Under the pieces are notes generated by a model. That model had not been told where the DNA came from. It ran no database searches and saw only the letters and a program-made list of their open reading frames with translations. Source: Sipunculus nudus (lineage: Eukaryota; Annelida; Sipuncula; Golfingiida; Sipunculidae). From it: a stretch of DNA of 64,000 nt. The stretch is taken from assembly GCA_026874595.1 (NCBI GenBank), contig CM049320.1, positions 41,922,714 to 41,986,713 of the forward strand, in the 5' to 3' direction. Below, piece after piece: positions 52,201 through 59,457 of the stretch. The translations under genes were made by a program, and so were the position numbers. Within the stretch, counting starts at the first letter, position 1, and every line of letters begins with the position of its first letter.

Positions 52201-53939
52201 TTGTCGAGTAATCGCTCTCGAAAGAAAACCAGAAATTGGGCTGTGGCAGCAATATTGTAATTCCGACAAGTTTGTAATTTGAGAGGTCTTTAGCCCTCAT
52301 AGGTGCCAATCATCCCTGTGAATTTAGAAAAGCTGCATTATGTTGTTGTTGAGTTATCGCACGCGAAAAAGAAAATCATCGATCAGGCTGTGGCGGCCAT
52401 ATTTGAATTCCGACAAGTCTGAAATTCGACAGGTCTGGAGCCCTCATAGGTATCAATCATCCCTGTGAATTTGGGAAAGCTGCAATTGTTGAGTTATCGC
52501 ACAAGTGTCACTGACGGAAGGACGGATGGAGGGAAGGACGGACTGACACGGTGATCACTATAGGGCACCCGCTTGTCAAGCGGGGCCCTAACTAAACAGG
52601 GTTTGCATTTGACCCAGGTAAAACCCATTTTACCAAGCCCAGTCCAAAGTGTGTAAAACCTGGGTTGAAAGTATTTAGCCATATTTAAGATTTTTAACCA
52701 TGTATTCAGTTTATTACCCAAGCTTTTCCCCATGTTTATCTGCTTTTATCACCTCCCAAGAGCTATGAATGTGCAAAATTTTAGGTTGATATGTTTAACC
52801 ACTCCTGGTATACTGGTATGAGCACATGTGATTTTCAACAAAATTAGATTTGTGCAAGACTAGTCTGTGTGGAAGAGTATCCAATTAATATGTGCTACTG
52901 TAGTTACAGTTGGCTTACAACAAAGAGATGAAGGTCATACACAAGCAATCGTGTGAATCTCAAAATCTTTTGAGGGATGGCAGTATTAAACTACATAAAT
53001 ATAGGGGTGTGTTTATGGGGGCTTTCTCATTGATCATGGTAAGAACACACTAATGTTGCTTGAAAGGTTATCTTCAAAAAGAACATGGATACCAGTCACT
53101 CCATCACCCCAGTAAAGTTAGCACAGAGTTGCTAACAGATCAGGGTTGTTAAGTTTTCCCAGTGCGGTATTTTCCAGCTGGTAAATACCGATATTTACTG
53201 CCTTTGGAAAAACCTCTCAAAGTAGGAAAATGGGAAAAACTGGGAAAAACCTCTAATAATCTAATAAAAGGAGAGACCAGCAGATATCTGAATGAAAAGG
53301 AAATATCATCTCACACACATACATATATATTTAAACAAACATACTCAAATCACAAAACCAAGATATGAAAATTTATATTTTTTTCCTTAAAAACAGCTTG
53401 TTTTTATGTATATACAGAATATATACACAGAAACCTGCATCATGCTGGACAGGGTTTCCCCAAGTGATGCCACAATGGGTGGTTGGTTTCTTCTCACCCT
53501 AGCTAAGTTGTATGAGCCCTACATGACTAGCATGGCTCCCTTACGAAATGACAAGCAAGATTTATGCCAGATTTATGCCAGAAATTATGAAGGAAATTAT
53601 GCCAGATCTTGCTTAAATTTTATGCAAGATTTATGTCAGAAATAGAGGCGAATTATGTAAATGAGCTTAAGCAAGATCTTGCTTAATACAAAATCTTGCT
53701 TAAATATTTAAGCAAGAAAAGGTCATTAAGCAAGATTTATGTCAGAAATAGAGGCAAATTATTTAAATGAGCTTATTTTCTTCACACTTCAGTACCCCAA
53801 GATTAATTGGCCTTGATTAAGTTAACATGCTTGATCACTTTTGTCAGCTCCCCTACTAAAGTTTATGTTGCAGTTAATTGGTAATTAAGTAATAGTAATG
53901 CACTAGTATGAGTTGTGGAAATATTGCAAACACACACAC

Positions 53940-54009
<70 letters not shown>

Positions 54010-55498
54010 TCACATGTGGATATATATATGCATGTATGTGTGTATATATATATATATACACACACACATATAATATAATTTCAGCATGCAACATTAAACA
54101 GAATTAATTAACTATACATCATTATACTCTCTCAAAAATTTTGATCAGACATTTTCCCCAGTAATTCCCGGTACTAACCAGTTTTTCCCAGTTATTCCCA
54201 ATTAATCCCGGGTTTTTCCCACTGTCCGGGAAAAAATAACAACCCTGTAACAGATCAATGAGCCAATAGGAAAACGACTTGAGGAGAGAATGGCGAGTGG
54301 AACAATAAAGATCTGAAGATTCAAGTGTGTGCGGTAATTTATAGGACTGTAAAGAATTTTAAATAGCATGGCAAGTATAATTTCCTATCAAAACTTGTTA
54401 AAAATATTCATGGAAGGAAAAAGATGTATCATTTGCACGTGCACTGCAAACAGCTGACTGAAACAATCACCCAGCCCGGCTCACCATCATCCAACAGTGC
54501 ATGCATTCCCATCCGCTAGTAGCCGCCTGCTGCGACAAAATGTCTTGCAAAGTTGACAGAAGACTGTTTTGTCACCTCCCCATATATAGAGATAAGTGGT
54601 ATTTCCTTAAAAGGCAGTTTTATTATCAGTTTCACAGATGGCATGACATAAAAACTTCTTCCCATGGCAAAAGTATCTTATTTTCTATGCATCAGCAACA
54701 TATTGGCAGCTTTAGTGCATTTCACTTTGTTAAAGTTCTGTGTATTTTGGTCCTGGGAGACACCAGTCATACTGCTCATAACTGCCACGAGTCCATGACA
54801 GAAGCAGTAAGAATGTATATACTTAGCAACCACTTTGCTTTGTGTACTGGTCCAGTTTTATTAGGTTTATAGACATATTTAAAACAGGGAATTTATGGAA
54901 ATATATCTTAAAAAAAAATGAATACCTGATATTCTGGTGGGTTTTCTCCCTTATATAGACACAGATCATACTTGGTTTAGAATCCCACTCAAGAACATAC
55001 ATGGGGTGGCGACTTAAATGAGGTATATTTATCATTTTACTCACACTTGGTGGCTAGTTGCTAGATAAATGAAGGCAGTGACCAGACCCTGGTGACCTGT
55101 GGCTCTGTATTTACAACAGAACAATAACAAGGTCTAACTATTATGGGTAATAATTCAAATAATTTGACTTGGTTAATAAAATAACACCGGTTGAATAGTC
55201 CATAAATTATAGTATACCACAATGTAAATATATTAACAATTAATGAAATAAAATGCCGGCATTGTCACTGGCGAGCGTCTCACCATTCTCTGGCCAGTTT
55301 CTTGTAGGCCTTCTTGATTTCTTGGTTTGATGCTGATCTCCGGACACCAAGCACACGATACAGATCTTCCTCAGCACATATTTGTAGCAGAACGCTGAGG
55401 CTTAAGACAGTCAGAACTACTACGCCCCTAGAAAAAGCCATCATCATTCTGACAGTCAGGCAGATGGAGATCGACAAAACGGCAAAATATGCCGCCAT
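22962..55498 (-). CDS. DNAJC16: DNAJC16 (ERdj8), complete fourteen-exon gene (787 aa)
   Basis: ER-membrane J-domain protein that recruits Hsp70 (BiP); mammalian DNAJC16/ERdj8 has been tied to an ER subdomain and autophagosome size. Exons from 5': 55498-55284, 47457-47391, 39738-39560, 37995-37862, 36385-36201, 35094-34937, 34011-33909, 33415-33285, 32757-32559, 31344-31150, 30350-30283, 28191-28003, 24624-24469, 23346-22962. All junctions keep frame. The length agrees with human (782 aa). Domains: hydrophobic signal segment within residues 1-42, J domain 45-110 with HPD at 73-75, Gly/Phe-rich linker (about 115-145), thioredoxin-like region from 154 with C178-x2-C181, transmembrane helix 555-575, and a cytosolic region with an acidic run 735-749 and a final WPEFE like human WPELD. 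The start is uncertain: ATGs at 55498, 55447, 55444 and 55441 share the frame. Confidence 0.95.
23347..24468 (-). other. DNAJC16 intron 13
   Basis: AT-rich intron of 1.1 kb. I see no feature in it. Confidence 0.6.
24469..24624 (-). CDS. DNAJC16: DNAJC16 exon 13
   Basis: [20 protein letters not shown], then [20 protein letters not shown] and [11 protein letters not shown], matching human RPGHMNVVLILSNSTKTSLL and QKFALEVYTF. Acceptor CTTTCAG, donor AG|GTAAGA. Confidence 0.95.
24662..24860. repeat. Dispersed repeat, ACAAGAGGACCGCAA type
   Basis: Starts ACAAGAGGACCGCAAACAGG and runs into CTCTGACCTCATTAAATATG. The same start and following block recur at 39206-39300 and, more diverged, at 29236-29310. 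Same orientation in all three. Confidence 0.55.
24861..25650. other. DNAJC16 intron 12, segment before the tandem element
   Basis: Non-coding. 25420-25620 is the second copy of the dispersed repeat seen at 3780-3990, with an extra 20-25 base stretch around GTTTTCCCTGTGTGTG. Confidence 0.5.
25651..27448. mobile_element. Non-autonomous TIR element with about 280-bp internal tandem modules
   Basis: The ends are TTGTATCCGCC(T)AAA.CAGAG facing inward on both sides (25651 and the complement of 27448). The interior is about five tandem modules of roughly 280 bases, the last three nearly identical. Each has GAGATATGAGTGATTTTAAC, CGGTCAAACGGTTCCCGAGA and two copies of a block around the palindrome GGTGGCGCCACC. 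The recurrent minus-strand open frames (26195, 26483, 26763) are the same module read three times, not genes. A GC-rich CGGCGG stretch lies near the right end (27375-27405). Confidence 0.7.
27449..28002 (-). other. DNAJC16 intron 12, segment next to exon 12
   Basis: AT-rich. An imperfect hairpin with ATGTTATCTA arms lies at about 27580-27628. Nothing else seen. Confidence 0.4.
28003..28191 (-). CDS. DNAJC16: DNAJC16 exon 12 (transmembrane helix)
   Basis: Encodes the single membrane span [20 protein letters not shown] (residues 555-574) and a polar, basic tail. Two in-frame acceptors 12 bases apart (exon starting at 28191 or 28179) include or skip LYYR; the longer form aligns better with human NNWR. 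The donor GAAAG|GTTGGA is weak, but it is the one that keeps frame with exon 13. Confidence 0.9.
28192..30282 (-). other. DNAJC16 intron 11
   Basis: 2.1 kb AT-rich intron. 29230-29330 is a diverged member of the ACAAGAGGACC dispersed repeat. No coding signal. Confidence 0.5.
30283..30350 (-). CDS. DNAJC16: DNAJC16 exon 11
   Basis: 68 bases, [20 protein letters not shown] then IHE, aligned with human WFYSASDYISDCWDSIFHN just before the membrane helix. Acceptor TTTTCAG, donor GA|GTAAGT. Confidence 0.9.
30607..31006. mobile_element. Pogo/Tigger-like MITE (400 bp) in DNAJC16 intron 10
   Basis: Bounded by TA on both sides. The left end is CAGTAGAGTGTCAATTATCC; the right end read inverted is CAGTCGCATGTTG. 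Inner motifs ATTATCCGAAC and CATTTATCCAAAC face each other as in pogo-type ends. A related left end without a detected partner begins near 36497. No transposase. Confidence 0.6.
31150..31344 (-). CDS. DNAJC16: DNAJC16 exon 10
   Basis: 65 codons in phase 0 at both ends: [20 protein letters not shown], then a basic stretch and [14 protein letters not shown]. The donor is GAT|GTAAGT. Similarity to human is modest here; the assignment rests on position and frame. Confidence 0.9.
31345..32558 (-). other. DNAJC16 intron 9
   Basis: 1.2 kb AT-rich intron. The open stretches on either strand have no recognisable similarity. Confidence 0.5.
32559..32757 (-). CDS. DNAJC16: DNAJC16 exon 9
   Basis: Begins [10 protein letters not shown] (human YCVVLLTAET) and runs through [20 protein letters not shown] to DETLK|GTAGGT. 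It corresponds to the human segment DTVRFVHVYSNRQQEFADTL. Confidence 0.94.
32758..33284 (-). other. DNAJC16 intron 8
   Basis: About 530 bases of AT-rich sequence; nothing seen. Confidence 0.5.
33285..33415 (-). CDS. DNAJC16: DNAJC16 exon 8
   Basis: Encodes [20 protein letters not shown] then [16 protein letters not shown], aligned with human IDDFITRNKYLLAARLTSQK and LFHELCPVKRSHRQRK. Acceptor CTTTCAG, donor AA|GTAAAC. Confidence 0.95.
33416..33908 (-). other. DNAJC16 intron 7
   Basis: About 490 bases of AT-rich sequence. The part at 33590-33780 resembles 13620-13940 (ATAGGATATCTTG and AAATTGCAATYAGTT-type blocks), so it is probably a dispersed repeat. Confidence 0.4.
33909..34011 (-). CDS. 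DNAJC16: DNAJC16 exon 7
   Basis: Encodes [20 protein letters not shown] then [14 protein letters not shown], aligned with the second thioredoxin-like segment of human DNAJC16 (RRYNINIYAPTLLVFKEHIN). Acceptor TTTTCAG, donor AAT|GTAAGT. Confidence 0.92.
34161..34250. repeat. (TA)n microsatellite
   Basis: About 90 bases of nearly pure TA with a few G and C interruptions at the right end, in DNAJC16 intron 6 between exon 7 and the donor array. Confidence 0.95.
34361..34975 (-). repeat. 51-bp tandem array copied from the end of DNAJC16 exon 6 and its splice donor
   Basis: Twelve units of about 51 bases. The first in transcript order is the real end of exon 6; the other eleven lie in intron 6. 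Each unit has about 38 bases like the exon end (TGGTTATGTCAGATCAGACA) and about 13 bases of intron start (GTGAGTAACTTAC). All twelve keep GTGAGT; ten of them have AG in front, while two (near 34425 and 34838) have AA. Reading past the true donor meets TGA at once (AGG TGA), so use of a later copy would truncate the protein. Confidence 0.9.
34937..35094 (-). CDS. DNAJC16: DNAJC16 exon 6
   Basis: [20 protein letters not shown] matches human VTNKNYVRFLSGWQQENKPH. It ends [17 protein letters not shown] at donor AG|GTGAGT (34936-34935). The last 38 exon bases plus the donor are repeated eleven times in the intron that follows. Confidence 0.95.
35095..36200 (-). other. DNAJC16 intron 5
   Basis: Non-coding, with a C-run near 35455 and an exact 22-base palindrome at 35720-35741 centred on AGATCT. 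No other structure seen. Confidence 0.5.
36201..36385 (-). CDS. DNAJC16: DNAJC16 exon 5
   Basis: Continues the thioredoxin-like fold: [20 protein letters not shown], then [20 protein letters not shown], aligned with human VGIGVVHAGYERRLAHHLGA and the STPSILGIINGK strand with its cis-Pro position. It ends DLVKQ|GTATGA. Confidence 0.95.
36386..37861 (-). other. DNAJC16 intron 4
   Basis: Non-coding. 36496-36580 looks like a pogo-like left end (TACAGTAGAATGTCAGTGAT). The rest is AT-rich. Confidence 0.45.
37862..37995 (-). CDS. DNAJC16: DNAJC16 exon 4 (thioredoxin-like CxxC)
   Basis: Encodes [20 protein letters not shown] then [20 protein letters not shown]. The CIQC pair (C178, C181) aligns with human CFSC. 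Acceptor TTGCAG, donor ATAG|GTAAGA. Confidence 0.95.
37996..39559 (-). repeat. DNAJC16 intron 3 with paired dispersed repeats and a G-run
   Basis: 38120-38300 and 39320-39490 are diverged copies of one repeat (CATTTCTGGAATGGGCCAA and CATTTCAGGAAAGGGCCAA starts, then GGAATATTCA and ATGCA blocks in the same order). 39206-39300 is the ACAAGAGGACC repeat. G-rich run at 38829-38860. Confidence 0.5.
39560..39738 (-). CDS. DNAJC16: DNAJC16 exon 3 (end of J domain, Gly/Phe linker)
   Basis: [15 protein letters not shown] closes the J domain. It is followed by a linker rich in Gly, Gln, Phe and Ser ([20 protein letters not shown]) and by NDKYLLTM, which matches human DEKYLLHF. The donor AG|GTCAGT is phase 2. 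Confidence 0.95.
39739..40149 (-). other. DNAJC16 intron 2, segment next to exon 3
   Basis: AT-rich non-coding sequence; no feature seen. Confidence 0.4.
40150..40440 (+). repeat. Dispersed repeat related to ZNF511 intron 1
   Basis: Shares CTCTGTGCCAGAAC, TTTGGAGCTGGATGC, CTCTCATTGGTCTG and a CAGAGAACCTTACC-type block with 11590-12540, in partly inverted arrangement. It belongs to the same non-coding family. Confidence 0.55.
40441..42084. other. DNAJC16 intron 2, unexplained segment
   Basis: No gene. A lone Helitron-like left end (GAGCCATGGGTCATAATGCT) begins near 40686, without a matching right end. Confidence 0.4.
42085..43335 (+). mobile_element. Helitron-like repeat with about 155-bp internal tandem units
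   Basis: Left edge AACAAGTGGCCCATGGGCCA, as in copies A and B. Right edge GACGGCCGGCCGGACAGACG, then a degenerate hairpin (AGCTGAGATGACT, AGTCATCAGAACT) and AA. Between them are about six diverged units of roughly 155 bases with TTTCCAAGGAGATTTGCC, ACCTCCC and ATAGGTCACCATGACCTA. No coding capacity. Confidence 0.6.
43479..43501. repeat. Poly-C run
   Basis: About 23 consecutive C, between the two Helitron-like repeats. The length may be unstable or an assembly estimate. Confidence 0.9.
43588..46733 (+). mobile_element. Helitron-like non-autonomous repeat, copy B
   Basis: Same edges and order as copy A at 5379-8030, and nearly identical over the shared parts. It differs by about 490 extra bases at roughly 45515-46003. 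That extra segment is a diverged duplicate of the neighbouring module (shared AAATTTAAGGTA, GATCTAATTTT and CTTAATATCTC blocks). It ends with a GACGGACG run, a hairpin and CTAA. Poly-G run at 45196-45209. It lies in DNAJC16 intron 2. Confidence 0.65.
46870..47145 (-). pseudogene. hAT transposase fragment
   Basis: The minus-strand frame 47131-46889 reads [48 protein letters not shown] and [10 protein letters not shown]. This is the conserved segment before the dimerisation region of hAT-family (ZBED-like) transposases, usually RPIAVALDKMQ then HFLANxLHPxYRG. Only about 80 residues remain; no ends and no N-terminal BED finger are visible. It sits between copy B and DNAJC16 exon 2 in antisense to plus-strand repeats. 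A dead remnant is by far the likeliest reading. Confidence 0.65.
47391..47457 (-). CDS. DNAJC16: DNAJC16 exon 2 (HPD motif)
   Basis: 67 bases between TTTCAG and GTAAGT, encoding [20 protein letters not shown] then YE. It contains the HPD tripeptide needed to stimulate Hsp70 ATPase. The intron separating it from exon 1 is 7.8 kb long. Confidence 0.95.
47500..48345. mobile_element. Decayed relative of the 25651-27448 TIR element
   Basis: Left end near TGTGTATCCACCATATCAC; right end near TAGTATCCACAAAACTTTGT then GGGGGATAG, inverted. The interior has GGTGGTGCCACCTG, AAAGCTATCCAAGATG and CAGATATGAGTGATTTTTAC blocks in the order of the larger element, in three to four diverged modules. Confidence 0.6.
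48346..49567 (-). other. DNAJC16 intron 1, unexplained segment
   Basis: AT-rich non-coding sequence of 1.2 kb. No repeat or gene recognised. Confidence 0.45.
49568..50573. mobile_element. TIR element ending in CTCCCC/GGGGAG, with three 95-bp tandem units
   Basis: Left edge ATGTCTCCCCCCCATGAGGG; right edge CCCATAGGGAGGGGAGATAT, inverted. Between them are degenerate blocks (GGTGACCTTGACCTTCA and ATCAAGGTCAAAT) and three near-identical 95-bp units starting near 50246, 50341 and 50435 (GAATACACCAAAGTCTCTAC). No transposase. Confidence 0.55.
50862..52595. mobile_element. TIR element with about ten 145-bp tandem units
   Basis: Left edge ACTAGATGTGGTCGGACATG then CAGAGGGCCCCGTG; right edge AAGCGGGGCCCTAA, giving inverted GGGCCCCG cores. 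The interior is about ten tandem units of 145 bases. Each has GAAAGAAAATCAGTGATTGG, GCGGCCATATTGGAATTCCG and GGGAAAGCTGCAGTATGTTG. AAAGAAAATCA-type positions fall at about 51207, 51353, 51497, 51641, 51787, 51932, 52078, 52221 and 52368. The right flank has GACGGAAGGACGGA repeats. Confidence 0.65.
52596..53132 (-). other. Non-coding gap between two DNA elements in DNAJC16 intron 1
   Basis: About 540 bases with no recognised feature apart from a short imperfect stretch around AAACCTGGGTT near 52600-52680, similar to 40800-40870 and 41930-42000. Confidence 0.4.
53133..54255. mobile_element. Non-autonomous hAT element (53141-54247) with 8-bp target duplication
   Basis: TAACAGAT flanks both sides (53133-53140 and 54248-54255). 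The element starts CAGGGTTGTTA and ends TAACAACCCTG, an 11-base perfect TIR that extends imperfectly through TTTTCCC. The 8-bp target duplication together with CAGGG ends identifies the hAT superfamily. The 1107-base body has GGGAAAAAC-type subterminal repeats, several GCAAGATTTATGYCAGAAAT units (53550-53770) and a long TA/CA microsatellite, but no transposase. Confidence 0.88.
53932..54070. repeat. (TA)n / (CA)n microsatellite inside the hAT element
   Basis: A long TA run flanked by CACACA and TGTGTG stretches. The Ile/Tyr-repeat open frames on both strands here are artefacts of this repeat. Confidence 0.92.
54436..54484. mobile_element. Single end of the 21298-21549 MITE family
   Basis: Read inverted it is GGTGAGCCGGGCTGGGTGAT then TGTTTCAGTCAG, matching the terminal repeat of the MITE at 21298. 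The opposite end was not found. Confidence 0.5.
54485..55283 (-). other. DNAJC16 intron 1, segment next to exon 1
   Basis: AT-rich non-coding sequence. The 123-codon open stretch at 54501-54872 (plus) has no recognisable similarity and is probably chance. Confidence 0.4.
55284..55498 (-). CDS. DNAJC16: DNAJC16 exon 1 (signal segment and start of J domain)
   Basis: From the first ATG it encodes residues 1-71: a hydrophobic N-terminus ([20 protein letters not shown]), then [20 protein letters not shown] and KAYKKLARE. The donor TG|GTGAGA splits the Trp codon before HPD. The triple ATG at 55447-55439 has a better context (A at -3) than the first, and gives 768-770 aa. Confidence 0.93.
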
Positions 55499-57170
55499 TC
55501 ACAATGCTAAGGTAAAATAGTCAGACCTGTAATACTACATACCACCAGTTACTGTCACACGATCACGGTACTCACTAAAAATGGACATGATAAATTAATC
55601 TTGATACAATAGATTTATATTTGTATACGATGAACATGCATTCAATGCAAAAATAACGATTTCTATTTAAAAAGGTTAGATCTTTAACAAAATTGGAAAT
55701 TTAAGGTATATTATATATGAATGATGTGTTCTTTAAAAGAGATTCATCAATTGTATATTTCATTTTTCAAGCTGCCAGAAAAATAAATCTACCGGTAAAT
55801 AATTTCACAGTTTTTATTAATATTTTAGAAGGTAAAACATAGAACACGAGTGCATTGTTTAATGTCACTCTAAAATCTCAACAAAGTGTTGTAACTATTT
55901 TACATTAAAATGTTTGGTTCTTAACTGATGCTTTACATTCCTGTATTTTAATACGGTCAGTATTTGTGCAGAAAAACCCAAAAGGTGACATAGTTAGAAG
56001 CAAGACCAGTTTGTATAAAAAGGAGAAAAAAAATACAAAATATATTTAAATCTTGAGAAACCAAATTATAAAAAAAATGTAAGTTAAATGAATATTGATG
56101 ACTCTTTTATTTTCGTTTCACTTATAATTCTCAGAGCTAAGAAAATATATTAAACAAAATTATCCACGAGAGAACGAACGCATAATATTAATGTTAATAA
56201 ATTCGTTTTGTATAAATATATCAGATTAAAATGGAAAACATTAAGCAGCCAATGTATGCATTGCATATATTTATCAGAACAGGAATTTTTAGGCATGCAG
56301 CTTAGAATAAAAAAAATAAATAAAATAAAATCACAAGAAACACACATTGAAATAGCTGCTCATGAATTTTATCAATTCGTATGGCAGAATGTAAATAAAT
56401 AATGATAGATTGTGTAGAATATAGCATGAAGACTGGGAATTTATCATTATCCCAGAAATAAAAAATAACCAGCCTGCTAAAAGCAAGGAGAGAAGACCGT
56501 CAGTATTTGAAAAGTTGAGACTATATTTTTAATCAATGATTTTAATATTATTTCAAAGAGTATAGTTAACAAAAAAAATATGCACTTCCGTGTATTTTGC
56601 ATACAGGCCAGACCTGTTTCATAAATGACAGACATATTGCTGAAAATATAAATCAAACATCAATTTGAATAGAACAATTGATGACGGTGGACCTATGAAA
56701 TTAATTTTGAACCGCTTTCGCCGATTTTCCAGGGCCTGCCTTCAGCCCATTCCGCCCCACTCATTAGACTTAATTAGCTAAATCTGATAACAACACAGTA
56801 TCAATAATTAAGTATTATACAAACATATTCAAAGATGTATAATTAATAATGGGCATGGTTCTAACCAGAGGAGTCCGACAAGCTCTCTTTCTCTTATTTA
56901 TTAGTCTTATGTCTTGAACAATTAGCTAAATCCACAAAAATTCTCATCAAATAAAAGGTATTGGTATTTGCCCGTAGACTGGGGGGTGGGGGTGGGGGGG
57001 GGGGGATGGGTAGGACGGCCTTATGAGTGAGCTAATGGCACTTTCAATTGTAAAATAAAAGGGAGGCCTTTCATATGGTTTTATTAGGTCAGCAGACTTT
57101 ATAAGACAACTAAAATATAGCCATGATCCAATGTCTGTCAGCAATTTTTCTGACGTAAGACAAGTGATAT
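55499..57170. other. Region upstream of DNAJC16; promoter expected
   Basis: No TATA box or CpG cluster that I would trust. The sequence is strongly AT-rich from 55560 to 56700, with a G-run at 56982-57006. The DNAJC16 transcription start should lie just above 55498. Confidence 0.35.
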
Positions 57171-57430
57171 GCCGGGATCACAAGTCGAAAGGCGATGCTG
57201 TATAATCTTTATTTAGGCCTGAAGGTGCTTTTCCATAAGTGCGTAGTCCGTATGCGTAGCACGCATGCGTAGTCCGCAAAAATCGCTTTGTAGACTTTTT
57301 TACTGAGCCGTTTCCATTCATCCGCATGCGTAGTCCGTATGCGTAGTCCGTACCCGCACGCTGCTGGGAGCGATTTTTGCGCACTACGCATACCAATCAT
57401 AGTGTCGATTTCAGGTTTGTCAGGGAGATT
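57171..57430. mobile_element. Small MITE-like element with GCGTAGTCCG repeats
   Basis: Direct copies of ATGCGTAGTCCG occur at about 57240-57350. GCGTAGTCCGCAAAAATCGC (57265-57287) faces AGCGATTTTTGCGCACTACG (57370-57391) as an inverted repeat of about 20 bases. It is GC-rich against AT-rich flanks and non-coding; the recurrent TTHAYAYGL-like reading frames are read-outs of the repeat. Confidence 0.5.
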
Positions 57431-58013
57431 TCCCCATGCAAGCCGTGCTATATGCACAGTCTCTATTTTTAACTGGTATGAATGTCATATTTCTGGCATC
57501 AGTTTTCCACAAACCAAACATATAGGCATTTGGCTGAATTTTGTTTTCCTTTCTTAATCACAGACAACAATAAGCTGTTCACTTAACACTATCAGACCAA
57601 GTAAAGAGTTTTCGAATGAACATATATGCCAACTGACAAAATGGGTAAAATTTTATCAGACTGATGAAGATAAAACAAATATTTCAAAATCATTAGAACA
57701 AATAGAATGTGCATTATTTTTTCAACACATTTAATGAAACCTTAGAAGCATATCCGGACAAAGCAAGTGAGGCATTGGTTAGTATTTATCAAAATATATC
57801 CTCCAGAAATAAACAAAACGTCCGAGACAGCATTAAACTAAAACAACCAAAATGGTGGGACAAAGAGTGTGAATTTTGGAAAAATGAAAACTATTTAGCT
57901 CTGAATAAGTATAGATGTATATTATCAGATGCCGACTTAGGTATTTATCAACAAACAAAACGGAGGTTTAAAAAGTTATGTGAAGAAAGAAGGCAACCAT
58001 CCAAGCATCAGAG

Positions 58014-59135
58014 GTGCAAAAGGTGATAGGTGCAAAAGACACTGATTCCATGTGGAAAAACATGAGATTTTTAAATAAAAAGAAAATTGTTACAACTGTA
58101 GTACCGGTACGTTGGTACAAACATTTTAAGGAACTTTTGAATTCATCAAAGCGTGAAATTAATCAAGAGTTTAAGAATCATACTCTGGAATATCTAAAAA
58201 ATGTATTAGAAATTGAAAATGATACAGAGCTTGATGGACTCATAACAACATGTGAAGTACAGAAAGCCATAAATGAAATGAAAAGAGGAAAGGCCCCAGG
58301 GCCTGACGGGATAACGGTAGATATTTTGAAAGATACATATAGTTATATGTCGTCTCATATATTACAATTATTTAATAGTATATTAGGAAATGGAGTTTTC
58401 CCATCCTCTTGGAGCAAAGCAATTCACAAAAAGGGTTCCACCACTGATCCTAAAAATTATAGAGGTATTTCATTACTTAATACCATGGGTAAACTATTTA
58501 CAAAAATATTGGCAAATAGAATTCAAAATTATGTTGATCAAGCTGGATTATTATGTGAAGCACAAGCTGGCTATAGGTAAGGTTATTCAACGGTAGACCA
58601 TACATTTTCTTTAAAGGGGTGTGTGCAGAAATATTTAACAAAAAAGAAAAGAAGGTTTTATTGCACTTTTATTGATTTTTCGACTGCTTTTGACAGTGTA
58701 CAACATGATTTATTGTGGTATGTATTAGTTAAATCTGGGATAAAAGGGAAACTCTTACAGATACTTCAGTCAATGTATAGTCAAATGAAATCATGTCATC
58801 TTACAGAGGAAGGTATAACAGATTATTTTGAATGTACTAACGGAACTAGACAAGGGTGCATGGTGAGTCCTCTTCTGTTTTCTTTATTCATAAATGAATT
58901 TTATAAACAAATTGATAAAACATATTGTCATGGTATAAATATTGATGAATATTTGCCAAACTTAATGACATTAATGTACGCTGATGATTTAGTATGCTTC
59001 AGTGATACAATAGGACGTCTCCAAGAACAAATCAACCAGTTGCAAGTTTTTTCAGTCAATTATGGCTTAAAAGTTAATTTAGGAAAGACAAAAATTATGG
59101 TTTTTAGACAAGGGGGTTCATTTAAAAGAATATAG
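58014..59135 (+). pseudogene. LINE reverse transcriptase core, one frame interrupted by a stop
   Basis: The frame at 58014-58580 continues in register at 58623-59135 after a single TAA, so the RT core is otherwise intact from fingers to thumb. Catalytic Asp residues are present in motif A (FIDFSTAFD) and in YADD. Confidence 0.85.
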
Positions 59136-59457
59136 AAATGGCATTATCAAACTACTCAAATTGAAACGGTAAATGACTATAGATACTTAGGGGTAATATT
59201 TACAAGTACATTGTCATGGTATAAAACAAAGAAAGCGCAGGCAATGCAGGCTGAAAAAGCAGTGACTTTTTTAGGAAATATAGTTGTATAACAATAAGCC
59301 AGCTATTTTATCTATTTGATTGTATGGTTACACCGGTATTGTTATATGGTTCAGAACTGTGGGGCTATGAAAGATGTGAAATAATTGAAAAGGTGCAGTT
59401 TAAATTCTGCAAGTATACATTCTAAAAATTAGCTCTTCAGCTCCGAACGCAGCATCA

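Noticed and set aside
53874-54107. Open frames rich in Ile-Tyr and Thr-His on both strands
   Set aside because: Read-outs of the TA/CA microsatellite.
54501-54872. 123-codon plus-strand frame upstream of DNAJC16 exon 1 in transcript order
   Set aside because: No recognisable domain and antisense within the DNAJC16 intron; frames of this size occur by chance here.
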